A stretch of DNA of 64,000 nucleotides from the NCBI RefSeq assembly GCF_001640805.2, contig NC_066833.1, positions 18,974,531 through 19,038,530 on the forward strand. The letters run 5' to 3'. The stretch is from Lates calcarifer (lineage: Eukaryota; Chordata; Actinopteri; Centropomidae). Numbering within the stretch: the first letter of the stretch is position 1; each line of letters starts with the position of its first letter. Positions 25,311 through 36,930 of the stretch are shown in pieces. The translations under genes and the position numbers were made by a program. The notes below the pieces were generated by a model. It was not told the origin of the DNA. It was given only the letters and a program-made list of their open reading frames with translations, and searched no databases.

Positions 25311-25463
25311 AGAATTAAGAAGTCTCTGTGGTCTGAAACCTCTCCAAATCTCCTCCAAGATGAAAGGTACATAGCCATGGCTTATGCACCATCGCTCTCC
25401 TCTCCTGAGCCCCCACGGTAGTCCTATATCTCCAGACCCAACCCGGGACACTCCCCCCACCAC

Positions 25464-25478
25464 TTTTTTTTTTTTTTT
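25464..25478. repeat. poly-T tract
   Basis: Fifteen consecutive T residues following a C-rich stretch. Confidence 0.9.
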
Positions 25479-25499
25479 GAAAATGGAAATGGTACGGGC

Positions 25500-25720
25500 A
25501 GTTAATGTTGCCTAACATCTCCTGACCGCAGGTTTTGTCGTGAGGGAGAAGTTGAGCAGGCCTGCAGGACTGAGGCTGACATTGCTGGCGATTAATTACA
25601 GCACCGTGGTGCTGGCACTTCGGCATGGTTGATCCCTCTGCAGGCAGGGCTCCCTCTCATCTCAGCCTCTCTGTAGCCTTCAAAGGGCTCTCCACTGCCT
25701 GCAAGACTGAACCTAGGCCA
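25500..25720. promoter_or_regulatory. candidate conserved element with RE1-like palindrome
   Basis: Complex GC-richer block. It includes GATTAATTACAG (homeodomain type) running into CAGCACCGTGGTGCTG at 25599-25614, an inverted repeat with 7-bp arms. The minus strand reads CAGCACCACGG, which equals the left and central part of the REST/NRSF RE1 consensus. The right half does not match. Inferred regulatory site. Confidence 0.35.
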
Positions 25721-26009
25721 GGTAAGAAAGATGCCCTGGCTCCATTGTGCCTGTACTTCACATACAGTATTTCAATGGGACTTGAGTCGTGGATTGTGTC
25801 AGTATCACTTCCCCATTGTCCATTCAGTTATCGCCAACAGTTCTTGGTCATAACAAAGGTGGTGATAGTTTAAGTTTTGCTAAATAAGGTAAAGAGCTGA
25901 TGATTGGTTTTGTGAACAGATTTGAGTGTGGCTTTGAAAAAATTTCCCCATGTTTGCCCCACATCAAATCCCTACACGTGCTTTGCGACCATTTTCTCTC
26001 TGACAAAAC

Positions 26010-26400
26010 AGATGAAATATAGTAATGGTCTGTCTGTGCTCAGTATTTTTCCCTCCTTCCCTACCCGTCAGGCTGGGCCTTTGTAACAGACTGCAGAGTC
26101 TGCCTCTCTCCCTCAGCTCATTCAGCATCACACCCTGCCCTTGTGCTGGACATCAAATGACCAGCTCACCCCCTGAGGAGCTCTCAAGTTTCTTCATTTC
26201 AGCAGCCGCCTGGCTCTCCCCTGGTCAGCAGCCGGCCATGCAGGGAGAGGGGACATCTGCCTGTCTGAGGATAAGGGACAGGCTGGCTCACTATCCGTCT
26301 GTCAGCCCCTCAGACTGGACCCCTCACGTCACCGCCCCACTCCCTCCTTGTTATTCTGCAGAGAACGCAGGGATCTGATATGTGGCATTGTTTGTGCCAT
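26010..26400. other. GC-richer non-coding patch
   Basis: A GC-rich stretch with a 117-codon open frame on the plus strand. The frame is rich in Ser, Pro and Leu, has no recognisable domain and no flanking splice signals I would trust, so it is probably open by composition. It contains ACGTCACCGCCCC and several CAGC-rich words. It may be a conserved element. Confidence 0.35.
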
Positions 26401-26689
26401 ACTGGTCAGAAAGACAGAGGGGACTAAGGCTAATGCACTACAGGCATGATCTGCAACAGAAAATATAACTGTTTGGCACCAGCTGCTTACAACAGAAAAC
26501 CCTGCAAGCAGATTGTAACAGTAAATTTATCATGAATTTAATCTGTGTGACAGAATACTAGAAATAATCTAACCACAAATTAAAGTCATGAGCATTAGAA
26601 ATTGCAACAGATCATGTTTTCTATGTTGATATAAACATGTTCCATTAATGATTATTCTGTAATGATTATCTCTATCTAATTACATGCGG

Positions 26690-26870
26690 TTTTCTACATC
26701 CTGTTCCATCAAAGAAAGGAAGGGGCAGCGATCAATAGAGACATATTTGCATAAAAATCTATTTCACCGTAACTGAGGGATCAAGACTGATCTCCCCGGA
26801 TAAAGATGCCTTTGGCCTTCTCTCCTGTCTAACCTGCAAAGTAATTGTTTGCTTCCTAAACTTAATATTT
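26690..26870. promoter_or_regulatory. candidate conserved element with octamer
   Basis: Complex block with GCGATCAATAGAG, an octamer ATTTGCAT at 26745-26752 and GGATAAAGATGCC. The reading frames are closed. Inferred regulatory DNA. Confidence 0.35.
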
Positions 26871-27169
26871 GTTCTCTTCCTTCACTGATTTATAAAATGG
26901 GGTTAGAGTGCAGTAGCATGTGGCTAAAGGAAGTGAGAAGTCGTACTGAAATCAAGCACAAACGTTAATTACCACTCAAGCCGGTAACCTGCTGCTTGAG
27001 TTTCTGTTTAATTGGATTATACAGAAACAATTTTAACATATCCACATAAAATTTCTACAAGTTGTGAATCTCTACATTTACCGCAAATTATTATATGCCC
27101 CAGTTTTATCATATTCATTTGTGGCCAGGCTATTACCAAAGCAAAAAAAAACAGAGCAATGGTGTAGAA

Positions 27170-27680
27170 TCTGACACCCTGGTGCACAGAGAGAAGCAGC
27201 GTACTGTAAATGATGCTGTGCGTTTGACTGCTGGCCAGCAGCCACATCTATATGAGCAGAGGAGGACCACTCCGAAGAGCCCACACCTCCTGGACCGAGC
27301 CGGAGGTGAAGGAGAGAGTATCACACTCTCCTTGTCAGCTGCAAGGGTAATTACTGCTGGCTGAAATTACTCAACATTTGTTTATTAGCTCCCCAGAGCA
27401 CACTGTAAATAGATTGTCTGTTATAGTCCGATCACATTAAAACACTGTGCTGTGCGAACCCCCCCACCCCCCTCCGCCCCCCTCCCCCGCCTCCTGTTTG
27501 CTGTGAGCCAGCCTGCTGCTCACTTATTGAACAGCTAGAACCAAGGAGCCATGTTAAATGTGATTGTTTTCCATTAGCTACATCCTGTCTAATACCTCAC
27601 TTGTGCGCTGCAATTACTGAATTCTGCCATGCAACATAACCTTCATTAGCTGACTGTAGAGTCCTGCAGCTCGAATAGCC
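27170..27680. promoter_or_regulatory. candidate conserved element, two blocks around a C-rich tract
   Basis: The left block (27170-27450) has GGGTAATTACTGCTGG and TGTAAATAGATTG. The right block (27500-27680) has CATTAGCTACATCC, CAATTACTGAATTC and CATTAGCTGACTG. These are typical enhancer-like words. A C-rich tract interrupts them. Short open frames on both strands of the left block do not look like protein. Confidence 0.4.
27459..27494 (-). repeat. C-rich tract; G-quadruplex potential on minus strand
   Basis: Four or more runs of four to seven C separated by one to three bases on the plus strand. The minus strand therefore has G-runs fitting the G-quadruplex pattern. Confidence 0.75.
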
Positions 27681-28020
27681 CCCTTTACCATTTTTCATTT
27701 TTGTTTTTTTATTCATGAGTGGGGAGTGTTTTAATTCAATATTGATTTCCACATAGACACTCTGTGCCTTTGCTTTGTGTACTGCATGTTTACCATGCTT
27801 TAAGTGTATGCAGTGATCGAAAAAAAAAAATTCAGCAGGCCGTGTCTTTCCTTGTATTCATTGTGCTGGTTGGTTCCTGTCAAAGATGACATTCTGAAAC
27901 ATTTGACCCACTAAAAATGAATTCTTGGCCAGAGCCCAGTGACAGTGGAGAGCAATTCATTCCCTGAAAATGTAAGGAGATAAAAAGCAGAGGCATGCAA
28001 TGGTCCTGTCAAAAAGAAAA

Positions 28021-28073
28021 AGGGAGAGAGAGAGTGAGTGAGAGAGAGAGACAGAGAGAGAGTGAGAGAGAGG
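28021..28073. repeat. (GA)n-rich microsatellite
   Basis: Imperfect GA repeat with occasional GTGA interruptions. Confidence 0.9.
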
Positions 28074-28329
28074 TGGAAAAAGGAGAGAAATGGAGTATAT
28101 TAATGTGAATGAAACATGTGAATGAAATTCATATTCACGGCTGTCTGCACAGAAAATCCTTTCACGCAGTTTGCCACAGTACACCAAATAACTCATCTCC
28201 AGACAACGCTGGAACACTTTGGTGATAATAGCCCAAATGTTGTTCCATAGACAGAGACATTTGTAACAGAGATATTTAGCTGTAAAATGAACTAAAACAG
28301 CATGCTTTGTGTGCCTGTGACAGGTAGAG

Positions 28330-28600
28330 CATGGCTCCCTGGGAACCAGAGTAATAAAACGCTATCTTTCTGTGGCATCCTCCCTTTTTCCTCTAATGTT
28401 ACCCTAATAAAAGCAGCCACTGAGGTGACTGCGCACAAATGAGGGCCTAAAGCTGCTGGACGTCTATCTCAGCCCCCTGGAGCCACATTACACACACCTA
28501 ATGGCCACTCGAAGCTTCATTAGGATATTAATTCTCCAGGTTTCTGAAGTGATTCCATCTGTAATGTGACAGTATCTGGCTGCTAGCAAGACAACTTGTT
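28330..28600. promoter_or_regulatory. candidate conserved non-coding element
   Basis: Complex sequence with ACACCTAATGGCC, CTTCATTAGGATATTAATTC and GTAATAAAACGC words and no open frame. Inferred from texture. Confidence 0.35.
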
Positions 28601-28611
28601 GTTATTGTTGT

Positions 28612-28686
28612 CCCCACCCCCCACCCCCACCCAGCCCCCGCTCCCCCAACCCCCCAACTCCCACCCCCCTCCTCCACTCCACCCCC
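28612..28686 (-). repeat. C-rich tract; strong G-quadruplex potential on minus strand
   Basis: About 75 bases of nearly uninterrupted C-runs (three to six C) separated mostly by A or CT. The minus strand contains more than eight G-runs of at least three, enough for several alternative quadruplexes. Confidence 0.8.
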
Positions 28687-28719
28687 ATCGTTCTCTAAGC
28701 ATATTGTTATTCTTATAGT

Positions 28720-28960
28720 GCCACTGTCTCAGTTTTTCTAGGGAAGAGAAATCTGATAATACTGGGTGTCCTTTGAGATGGAGGCCAATGGAACAGCTCT
28801 GAGCGCTGCCAAAAGCATAGCTCCATCTGACCAGGGGAGCAGATGGTCAGGTCCACCCCGGGTCTGGGAAACAAGCAGCAACGCTAAACATTAGATGTCA
28901 TTTTGCATTTTTAAATACATATCACCTCCTCCCACCTGCAGGATGTCAGAGTCCAACATT
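28720..28960. promoter_or_regulatory. candidate conserved non-coding element
   Basis: GC-balanced complex block directly after the C-rich tract, with GCTCTGAGCGCTGCC, CCATCTGACC and an ATATCACCTCCTCCCACCTG segment. Inferred regulatory DNA. Confidence 0.3.
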
Positions 28961-28999
28961 CACAGCCAGCAGTCATGTGGAGTGAATGTGGCAATAATA

Positions 29000-29980
29000 G
29001 GTTTGTTTTTCCAACAACACTTGGAAAAATCCAACCTGAGGTAAAACGAGGACACAGTCATGCACGTTTAAAGATTTACCAGTGTCACTGTTTCAATACA
29101 CACTCTTCTTATATCAGATTACAACTACATCATAGTGTGTTATTAAGTCATTCTTGCCACTTGATACTACTATCTAATTTTTCTGTTTGGTATCGTCGTT
29201 TTTTATTCAAACACAGCAGCGCATGTGACTAGAATAGACTCTGTTTGTGTTCTAACTTTGTAGTTACATACATTTATTGCATAAATCATAAATCTCATAA
29301 ATAGTTAACCACTTTATTGTTCGTTACAGCCTTAGTGTTGCTGTAGTTGGTGCAGTTCATACTCAACCATGCACTCGCACACAGCTGGGTTAATTCAAAG
29401 GAAAAATGTAGTCTATATTACAAGAATTTCATTCCATCACTGCTTTCACACCAATTAAACCTTGAACCTAAAACCTCTCCACCAGTGTGATCCTATCACT
29501 TCTGCGCTCACATCCTATATCTTGAAATAACACGGCAGTTTCTTGGAGAATATCAAAGTGAAATGAATTAGGAATATTTAAAATGCAAAAAAAAAAATTC
29601 TCTTGTTTCAAAGACGGCAATATCAGAAGGTTCAGGGTTGGTGGGAGAGGGCTACTCATCTTTGTCGGTGAAGAATTCCATTCATCCCAACAAGGCTCCT
29701 CAAGATACAACTGAAATGTGGGATTCTGACATTTCTGAAGTGAAATGATAATTGGCTATAAAGACTAAGGAGGGAAAAGAGAGAGGAGATGAAATATAAA
29801 AGGTTGGAACTAAAGGGAACATTAGGGTGGTGAGAGGGAAAGCAAGCCACAGAGCCCAGCCACATAAATAGTCATGAAATGAGAACTTTCTGCTTTGTAT
29901 TGAAGTTAAGAAAGAAACATTCAGCGAGAGGCCATCAGGCCAGACTAAATAATCCTTGACTGAGCCTCCCATTCTGAATC
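29000..29980. other. non-coding desert DNA
   Basis: No gene or repeat was recognised. Short open frames on the minus strand between 29468 and 29984 overlap in three frames and have no recognisable domain. A poly-A run lies at 29588-29598. Confidence 0.45.
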
Positions 29981-29984
29981 CCAT

Positions 29985-30430
29985 ATTAGCAGCCCAGATT
30001 TTAATGTAAATATGCCATTACGCTGTCATTACAGTGATCAGACTGCATGGCTTACAGGTCAGCCCAGCCACTGTTAATTTTGCAGGCAAAAGCTTTTTTT
30101 CTGTCTTTTGAAATGTTAATAACTTTCTATTAGTTAATGTAGCGTGACTAAAATTCAAATTAGACATAATTTATTTTAATATCTGTGACTAGCTCGTCTG
30201 ACCGTTTAGCAATGGTCTCCCGCTGAATACAACACTCTAAATTGTGGTAATTTGCATTAGATGGTTGAGGCACGCCTTGTCTCACTGTTGTGCCGTTGTG
30301 AAGTCAAGGATGATTCATTTTTGCTCCTTGAGGTACAAGTATCCAGAATTAAATAATTCCATCCATCACATTTAATGCATGCTCTTCTGCGGGGCAGTAA
30401 TTCCGACAGTTGTTTAAAAACGGGACATTG
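29985..30430. promoter_or_regulatory. strong candidate conserved non-coding element
   Basis: About 440 bases of complex sequence. Words include AATGTAAATATGCCATTACG, a ACTAAAATTCAAATTAGACAT block, an octamer ATTTGCAT at 30250-30257 in GGTAATTTGCATTAG, GAATTAAATAATTCC and TTTAATGCATGC. The density of TAAT and octamer words and the absence of long frames are typical of developmental enhancers. Inferred. Confidence 0.45.
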
Positions 30431-31930
30431 TTAAGATTTACTTGAAGTTTCAGAGCCACTGATCATCAAATATAACAGGAATAGCTTACCTTTCTTGGTA
30501 CAATATTGTGTGCATGGCTAGCATTAACCTGTTAGGGGGCCCATGGACAAACAGTTGCTGTTGGGCCCCTACTGACCCTCCTCTTGCCTCCCTGTGCATT
30601 GTGTTTGTACCCTTTTGACTCAAAAGTTCTAGTACAGTGGACACAGCACACTGTTAGTACATAGCAGCTTCATTATACAGCCAAAGACCCAGAAAAGATC
30701 AACTGCTCCTATGACAAAACTTGGATTGAGTTTTTCTTTTTTTTCTTCTTTTTTTGTCAAATACTTTATTTTGCAATAAACACCATGTGACCACAAAACA
30801 AACCAGGATAATAAAGGTCTCTTAACTACATTTTGACCCCTTTCTAGGACAGTGCAACAAGTTAAGCAAATGATTTGCTTGATTAGCAATTAATCAAATT
30901 ACCAAAGCCAATTTACTCACAATGAATCTGTGAATTTTGTGGCCCCTGGTGGTCAGGACCCCTCTTTGTTGATAGTTCTTCCCTTGAGGTAAGTTAAAGG
31001 TTACAGTGATGTCATTCATCCAGTATTTTGTAGGGTTTTTTGTATTGTGTTTCTTTTCTTATTTTGTACAAGGTCAAAATATGTTCATGCACAAAGTGCT
31101 TTATGCCTCTCTAAACTGCAAACAATCTGACAAAATTACATGCACCATTTCCTTATACTTTGAAGTTTGTACGTGTGTACTGTGAAGGCTAATGTTAAGT
31201 GGTCTCTCACACCTTGCATCCTGCCATTACAAATGATTAGCATTGTTGCTGTGTTTCTTTGACTTAGAGGCAAGGTCATTAGGCAGGATGTGCCAACTTG
31301 TCTCATCATAGTAGCAGATTCACCATTATATCATGTTTCAGATTATGATTTACACACAGGTAATTTCAGTACATCTATTACTGTATCAGCTCCCACAACC
31401 TTCAAGTTGTGAAAACATGTTTTTACTTTATACGCAAATACACATATATATAAGATGTGCTACACTTCAGTTCACTACAGTTTAACCAAGTTAATTAGTT
31501 ATCAGTCACACTGATAGAAAATACAGTCAAAGATAGGTAAAAATACTATCACTGATTGACACTGCTTACATGCACAGGATATGGATATAGTTTCAATATA
31601 AAAAGGTTAGGAGGCACAAAAGCACGCCATAGTCACGCACAGCACCCACCTAGTACACACACACACACAACCATGCTCACAAAATCAGGCAATTAGGATG
31701 TACCTGAACTTGTCATTACATATTACGACACTAAATAGAGAATTTTTAAGTTTTAAAATATTTAATTAAAAGTATGTTATACAGTATGGTTGAAACTTAA
31801 CTCACAAACAATTGTTCATTATCTGCACAATACTTATGTTTTTAACTAATTAATTTACTCAGTTTCTGCTTTCAGTGAAATGGAAATATGCCAAAAGTTA
31901 AGGTGATGATGAGTCGTATGAGGGGAGAAA
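30431..31930. other. non-coding desert DNA; possible CTCF-like word
   Basis: No gene was recognised. GGCCCCTGGTGGTCAGG at 30941-30957 resembles the CTCF core (minus strand CCACCAGGGGCC). A related GGGCCCCTACTGACC segment near 30564 hints that both may belong to an old repeat. A short CA run lies at 31659-31669. Confidence 0.35.
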
Positions 31931-31939
31931 AAAAAATCC

Positions 31940-32412
31940 AAGGTATCATTGGAAATGTCAGCACATGTTTCAATTAATCAGATTTTCTCATTCACTTTCA
32001 TAAAATGTTTCCAGTGGTTGATGGGGGCACTCCAAATTCAGACGGTGCCGAGAGTGGTTGAGGAGGATAGGAGAAGCCCAGCTGATTGGAAACATCTGGG
32101 TGATTGTAGGGAGCACTCCCACATCATCCAGCGCTGGCTGAGATTTGACAGTGCCCTCTGAAGTGACAGCTTTGACCTCAGCCAGTGTGCATGCGTGCAG
32201 CTGCCAGAGACCAGTCTGGAAAAAGAGGACAGAGCCAGACGCTCTAGGCACTGGATGGTACTGCTGCTTTTGATGGGAGTTCTGTTGACAGCCAACGTTT
32301 CAGTGTGGGTAAAATGCAACCAGCTTGTTGATGCATTTGGTACAAAAAAAGTGGCAATGCAACAGCTTTCCAGAATATTTGGGGCACATTGGTGAGATGT
32401 ATGCCATAACAT
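31940..32412. other. GC-richer patch with open frames on both strands, unrecognised
   Basis: Four overlapping open frames (66-124 codons) occur on the two strands of this 470-base patch, which is richer in GC than its flanks. The plus-strand frame from 32195 has a hydrophobic run (MVLLLLMGVLLTANVSVW). I recognise no family in any frame. It may be an eroded repeat, a conserved element, or open by chance because of composition. Confidence 0.3.
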
Positions 32413-33200
32413 GTTGTTTTCTTTATGATTAGCTGCAGAGTGTCTCTTGTTCTTGTTCTTTCATAAAGGGTAGCCTAAAGATATATAGTGTCACTGTACG
32501 TAGATATCAATGGGCTAAATAGCTTCATACCTTTCATTTAATCACACAAATCTCATGGTATTTTTTCCATCAAAGACTTGTGTTATATTGTGTGCCAAAA
32601 ACTCCCATGTACAGAGTCAAACGCAGCTGCTTTAAATCCAGTGATTTTCAGCAGATGTACATTGTTATTCCAAACAGATGTGACTGAGAGAAGCACAAAA
32701 CAGACAATGCCTTTTAGATCTTACCTGCCTGCAACTCAGTGACAGACTGCAAATTGTAAGCATGTTAATTATGATGTGGAATGCTTTTACAAAAAGATGT
32801 TAGTTTTCCACAACTGTTGTCACAACTTTTGTTTCCAAATTTGCATATTTAAAGGACCAATTACAAAGAGTATTTTGGTTTCTCTATCAGTTTTTTTTTT
32901 GCAAACACTGACATACTGAAACACATCATTAGATATTTTAGCTCAGCATCACCACATAATGACATTAATATTAATGTTTATGGTAATGAACATTTTTTGA
33001 AGAGGAACGCTTATTCATATTTGATTCATTAATGTAATGAATGCAAGGAATGATCAGATAATATGTTCTTGTGCCCTTGATATGCAATGAGGAGTATTAG
33101 ACTGACTTAAATTCAAGATAGGTATGCCTAAGCTGTATTAATCTATGCTAGAATATAGAAGCTATAAACTCAGTGAGAAAAGACTGCAGAAAACCTACAA
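32413..33200. other. AT-rich non-coding DNA
   Basis: No feature was recognised apart from one octamer word, ATTTGCAT, at 32839-32846. Confidence 0.45.
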
Positions 33201-33204
33201 TGTT

Positions 33205-33910
33205 ATAGATTAAACAAAACAGAGTGAAATGGAGTTCATTTGCATCACCCTCCTCTTTTCAGAGGAGCTAAACTGCTTACCATTATTCAAAGATATCTTT
33301 TAAATAAGGCCCAAATATGCGGGTGAAACCAATTTAACGAGTGGCCACCAAAGACGTTTGTCAAATGATCTATATTGAGATTTTGACTGTGTAAGCCTCT
33401 TATCATAACTGCTATAAAACACACATCATTCTGTTTCTGGACTGAATTTCAGAGATATGAAAATACAATAAATGTGACATTTTAAAGCTTGGCTTACTTG
33501 TTAATTACAAACCCATTTCAAATTGAACTTGGGGAACTTAATAAGTGCATATTTGTGTTGAGGAATGAGATTCAGTCTGAAAAGGGAATGAATCCTGGCT
33601 GATGTGTTCCACCAGAGATCAACCAAAGGTCTGGCATCGCAGGTCATTTGATTTAACTGCTAATCAACTTGTATCACAGGTGCTTGCTTTATTTAAGTGA
33701 CTTACAGAAGTGAAAATAAAATAATTTAACTTCATGTTGCGTGTAATCTCTCCACATTTGGTGGTATATGCACAAAAGGCATTTTGGCAAATGTAACAAA
33801 AGATCGGAAGAAAATCACATTTGCATGAAGCAGAGGACAATAAGGACAACATCATTCATGCGGAAGAGCTTAATTACCTCAAAGAAAAACAAATTAATGC
33901 ATCCTCTTTA
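33205..33910. promoter_or_regulatory. candidate conserved element with two octamers
   Basis: Octamers ATTTGCAT lie at 33238-33245 and 33819-33826. Between them are CCAATTTAACGAGTGG, TGATCTATATTGAG and CTTGTTAATTACAAAC. The sequence is complex and closed to long frames. Inferred regulatory DNA. Confidence 0.4.
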
Positions 33911-34720
33911 ATTGTCTGCTGATAATCAACACAGAGGGAGGAAATTACTACACACCTTGTTCAATAGCAACAGCATGCAGCATGATACAGCATGTACAGG
34001 TGTCTCCTACTACCTACTAGATGTTAAGCTATAAAGCATATAGCACTGTATCTTTATACTTTAAACTTTAACAACCAGCATCTCACCTAACAGACACACA
34101 AACACAGGCAGCCAGTCAAAAGGTGGTGCAGCTATCTTTTGTGCCTTAATTACATATTACAGCACCTCTTTTTGTATCAAATGAAACAAAAACAATCAAC
34201 TATCGACAAGCCCCTTTAACAAGTCTAACTGGCCAAATATCTGCTAATGAGCTGCTGTGACACTGAAAAACTGAATTAGATTTACAAAAGTGACAGCAAA
34301 TATGTAGGATTTTGTGTGATTGTTATGAATCAGTTATGAAACTCTCACAGACACTGAGAAACAAACATAATTTCCTTAAATTATGGGACAGAACAAACTG
34401 TCACTGTAAATGCCAGAAATCTAACACATAATGTTCCCTTCTGTGCTTAGTGTCTTTACACTGACTGTGTGGCTTATTAGGCTCTCTGTCTAGTTCAGTA
34501 AACACTGCACTCTCCACACACTGCACGGTAAAGATGGATGAGCAACACTCCTCGGTTACTACAGCCACATTTATTTAGAAACAGTGGGGAGAGTTTTGGA
34601 GGTGAGGAATAATTCCAGCCAGCGGTTGGTGCCCAGTTTGAGAAAGAGGAGGAGGACCACCATGGGGCACCTGACAGTGATGAAGAGCATGGGCACATGC
34701 TGGCAGATTCATCTTGAGCC
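33911..34720. other. non-coding desert DNA
   Basis: No gene was recognised. The minus strand between 34722 and 34495 is open in one frame for 75 codons, and another minus-strand frame reads a short hydrophobic peptide. Neither resembles a known protein. Confidence 0.4.
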
Positions 34721-34725
34721 ACAAT

Positions 34726-34769
34726 GAGAGAGAGAGAGGGTTAGAGAGAGAGAAAGAGAGAGAGAGAGA
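34726..34769. repeat. (GA)n microsatellite
   Basis: GA-rich simple repeat with GGGTTA and AAA interruptions. Confidence 0.92.
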
Positions 34770-36540
34770 TGAAGCTCAGGAGGGAGGGCAGACAATGGCT
34801 GAACACAGGTTTAACAATAAAAACAGCACAGAGTGTTGTCTTTGAGGTTTGTTCTGCAGCAGCAAGGTGCCGTAACTCTCTCTGAATCCGGCAGGAAAGA
34901 GTGAGGTGGCAAGGGAAAGAGAAAGAAAAAAAGAACCTCAAGATTCTATGTGACTTACAATTCAACACAGGGCTTTCAAAACATTACCTGCTACTTGGCT
35001 AGTGTTGGTCAATTACCTGTCACTCTACCATTCTTTTTATTCCCCACTTCCTCCACTGTGTCCCCTGTGTGGTATTGTGATAGGGTTGATGCTGATCACA
35101 GTCCCTGGCTCTCTGCGGTCCAGGCCAGCTGTCAGACAGGAGCTGAGCAGCGTGTTGGGAACCCAGGGATGTAAACGAGTGCATGCCTTTGATGACTGAA
35201 AGATGCGCCCTTCTAGTTTGTATTTATGTATTCAAGCTGCCCTCTGCTGTTCGCATTCCCAATGACAGGAGATGGAACAAAAGGGAAAACGTCAAATCAC
35301 AACTACTGTGCCCACAGTCTGACATATAAAATCAGAAGCACAACCCCCGACTTTCATTCATGCTGCTTCGCTTCAAAAATCTGTGCCGGTATTTGATTAA
35401 CCATGTTGTGGTACATGTACATTGAACTTCTTTCACTATGTGTCGTGATAACATAGGTATTTATAGAGCAATAAAATGTGTGAAGGGTTATTATCACAGT
35501 TTTTTCTTTTACAAGTGACACCAGGAATGTAAATGAAAGTGATAATGGTGGTGGGCAGGAGGCATGGAGTTGATGCTAGTAGTATATGTAGCTGATTAGG
35601 TACCTTTAGGCTTTTAGTTTTCCATGTAATTAAGCTTCAGCAAATCCTTGTTTCCTATCTGACAGAGTACTTTACAGTGGGATGCAGGGGATGACATGGG
35701 TTCCAAGACATTCCAGCAAAGAGGCTGCATATGTTTATGGTTTTGTTCTTTCTTTTCTTCTCTCTTCTCATTTTTCTTTTTTTTTCTTCTATTGTCATGT
35801 TCTTTCACATTCTGTAAAATTTTTCAGTCACTGACATGCATACTAAAGAAAAACCTTTAACAACCTCATTCATAAGTATTTGATTTACAAAGACATCTAT
35901 CTTTCCTCTTTTTCTTCACATCATCATCTTTGACCTCCCTGAATGAAATGATGCAGTTTTTTTCCCTACATTACAATTAGATTATTACTGTGATTTTCAG
36001 AAATGTGCGGGCTGAATCATAATAAGTTTCTGAAATGCAAGTGGCCCATATGCTAACTAGGGCAACATATTTCCCCTTCACATTAACATATCATCTGAAT
36101 TCAGTTACCTGACACAATTGCAGAGATCAACACAGTTGATGTGTCAGCTACATGTATGTGTTGCCTTGTAAAATCAGCTGCACTCAAAGTCAAGTGGATG
36201 TTAATGCCCCACAGACCCGTCAGTCTGATTTCCCTCATAAAGTAGGAGTGCATTTGAGCAATAGCTCTTCTTACATCTTTTAAGAGAAAATTGTGGAGTT
36301 TAACCTCCCAATATTATCTCTCCTTTTTTCTTTGTGCAGGGGACAGGCGTATATCCACAAGGAATTTGGCACAGTCCACACAGTCAAGACGCTGATAATC
36401 CCAAGTCTTTGACTGCTGATAAGACGGCCAATTTAACATAATTATAAACCAGTAGTATGAATAGTAACGATTCATTAATTCAGTACATAGAGGAAGATGA
36501 TAATTCAAATCTAGCATTTACTCACAATTATCACTCATGA
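34770..36540. other. non-coding desert DNA
   Basis: No gene was recognised. CTGCCCTCTGCTGTTCGC near 35239 resembles the CTCF core on one strand. A pyrimidine-rich run (TTCTTTCTTTTCTTCTC type) spans about 35747-35790. Confidence 0.4.
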
Positions 36541-36599
36541 TAATGATTTCATTAAATCCTGCTCAGTTTTTGGCATTATAAACATAATTGTTACACAGG

Positions 36600-36930
36600 G
36601 AAAAAAAAAACGTTTAACATAATAAAACTGTGGAGTGTAAATTAAAGGATGTCTGTCCTGCATTAGAGAGGTGAGGCTGACAAATCCCTCTCTGAAAACA
36701 AATGCTGTTGACCAACACTATTATTACCTCCACACTTAATTACTTTTTGCTTTTTGGTTTAATTGCTTCAATAAAAATAATCTATAACGCTTTTTTAATT
36801 ACACTTTCCGAGTGACCTATGTAAAGAGAATTTTATTATGTGCGCACAGTAATTACCCTGTCACAGTCCAGTTAGGGGCTATTGTCTGGCTATCCTTTGC
36901 ATAGCTGTTACTGGCATGAACAGCATGCCT
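36600..36930. promoter_or_regulatory. candidate conserved non-coding element
   Basis: Contains CACTTAATTACTTTTTGC, GGTTTAATTGCTTC, TTTTTAATTACACTTTCC and GCACAGTAATTACCCTG: four TAATTA-type words in 160 bases within complex sequence. Inferred homeodomain-bound enhancer. Confidence 0.4.

Noticed and set aside
34495..34722. Minus-strand frames, one with a signal-peptide-like hydrophobic run
   Set aside because: Only about 40 to 75 codons, no family recognised, no splice signals that would join it to anything.
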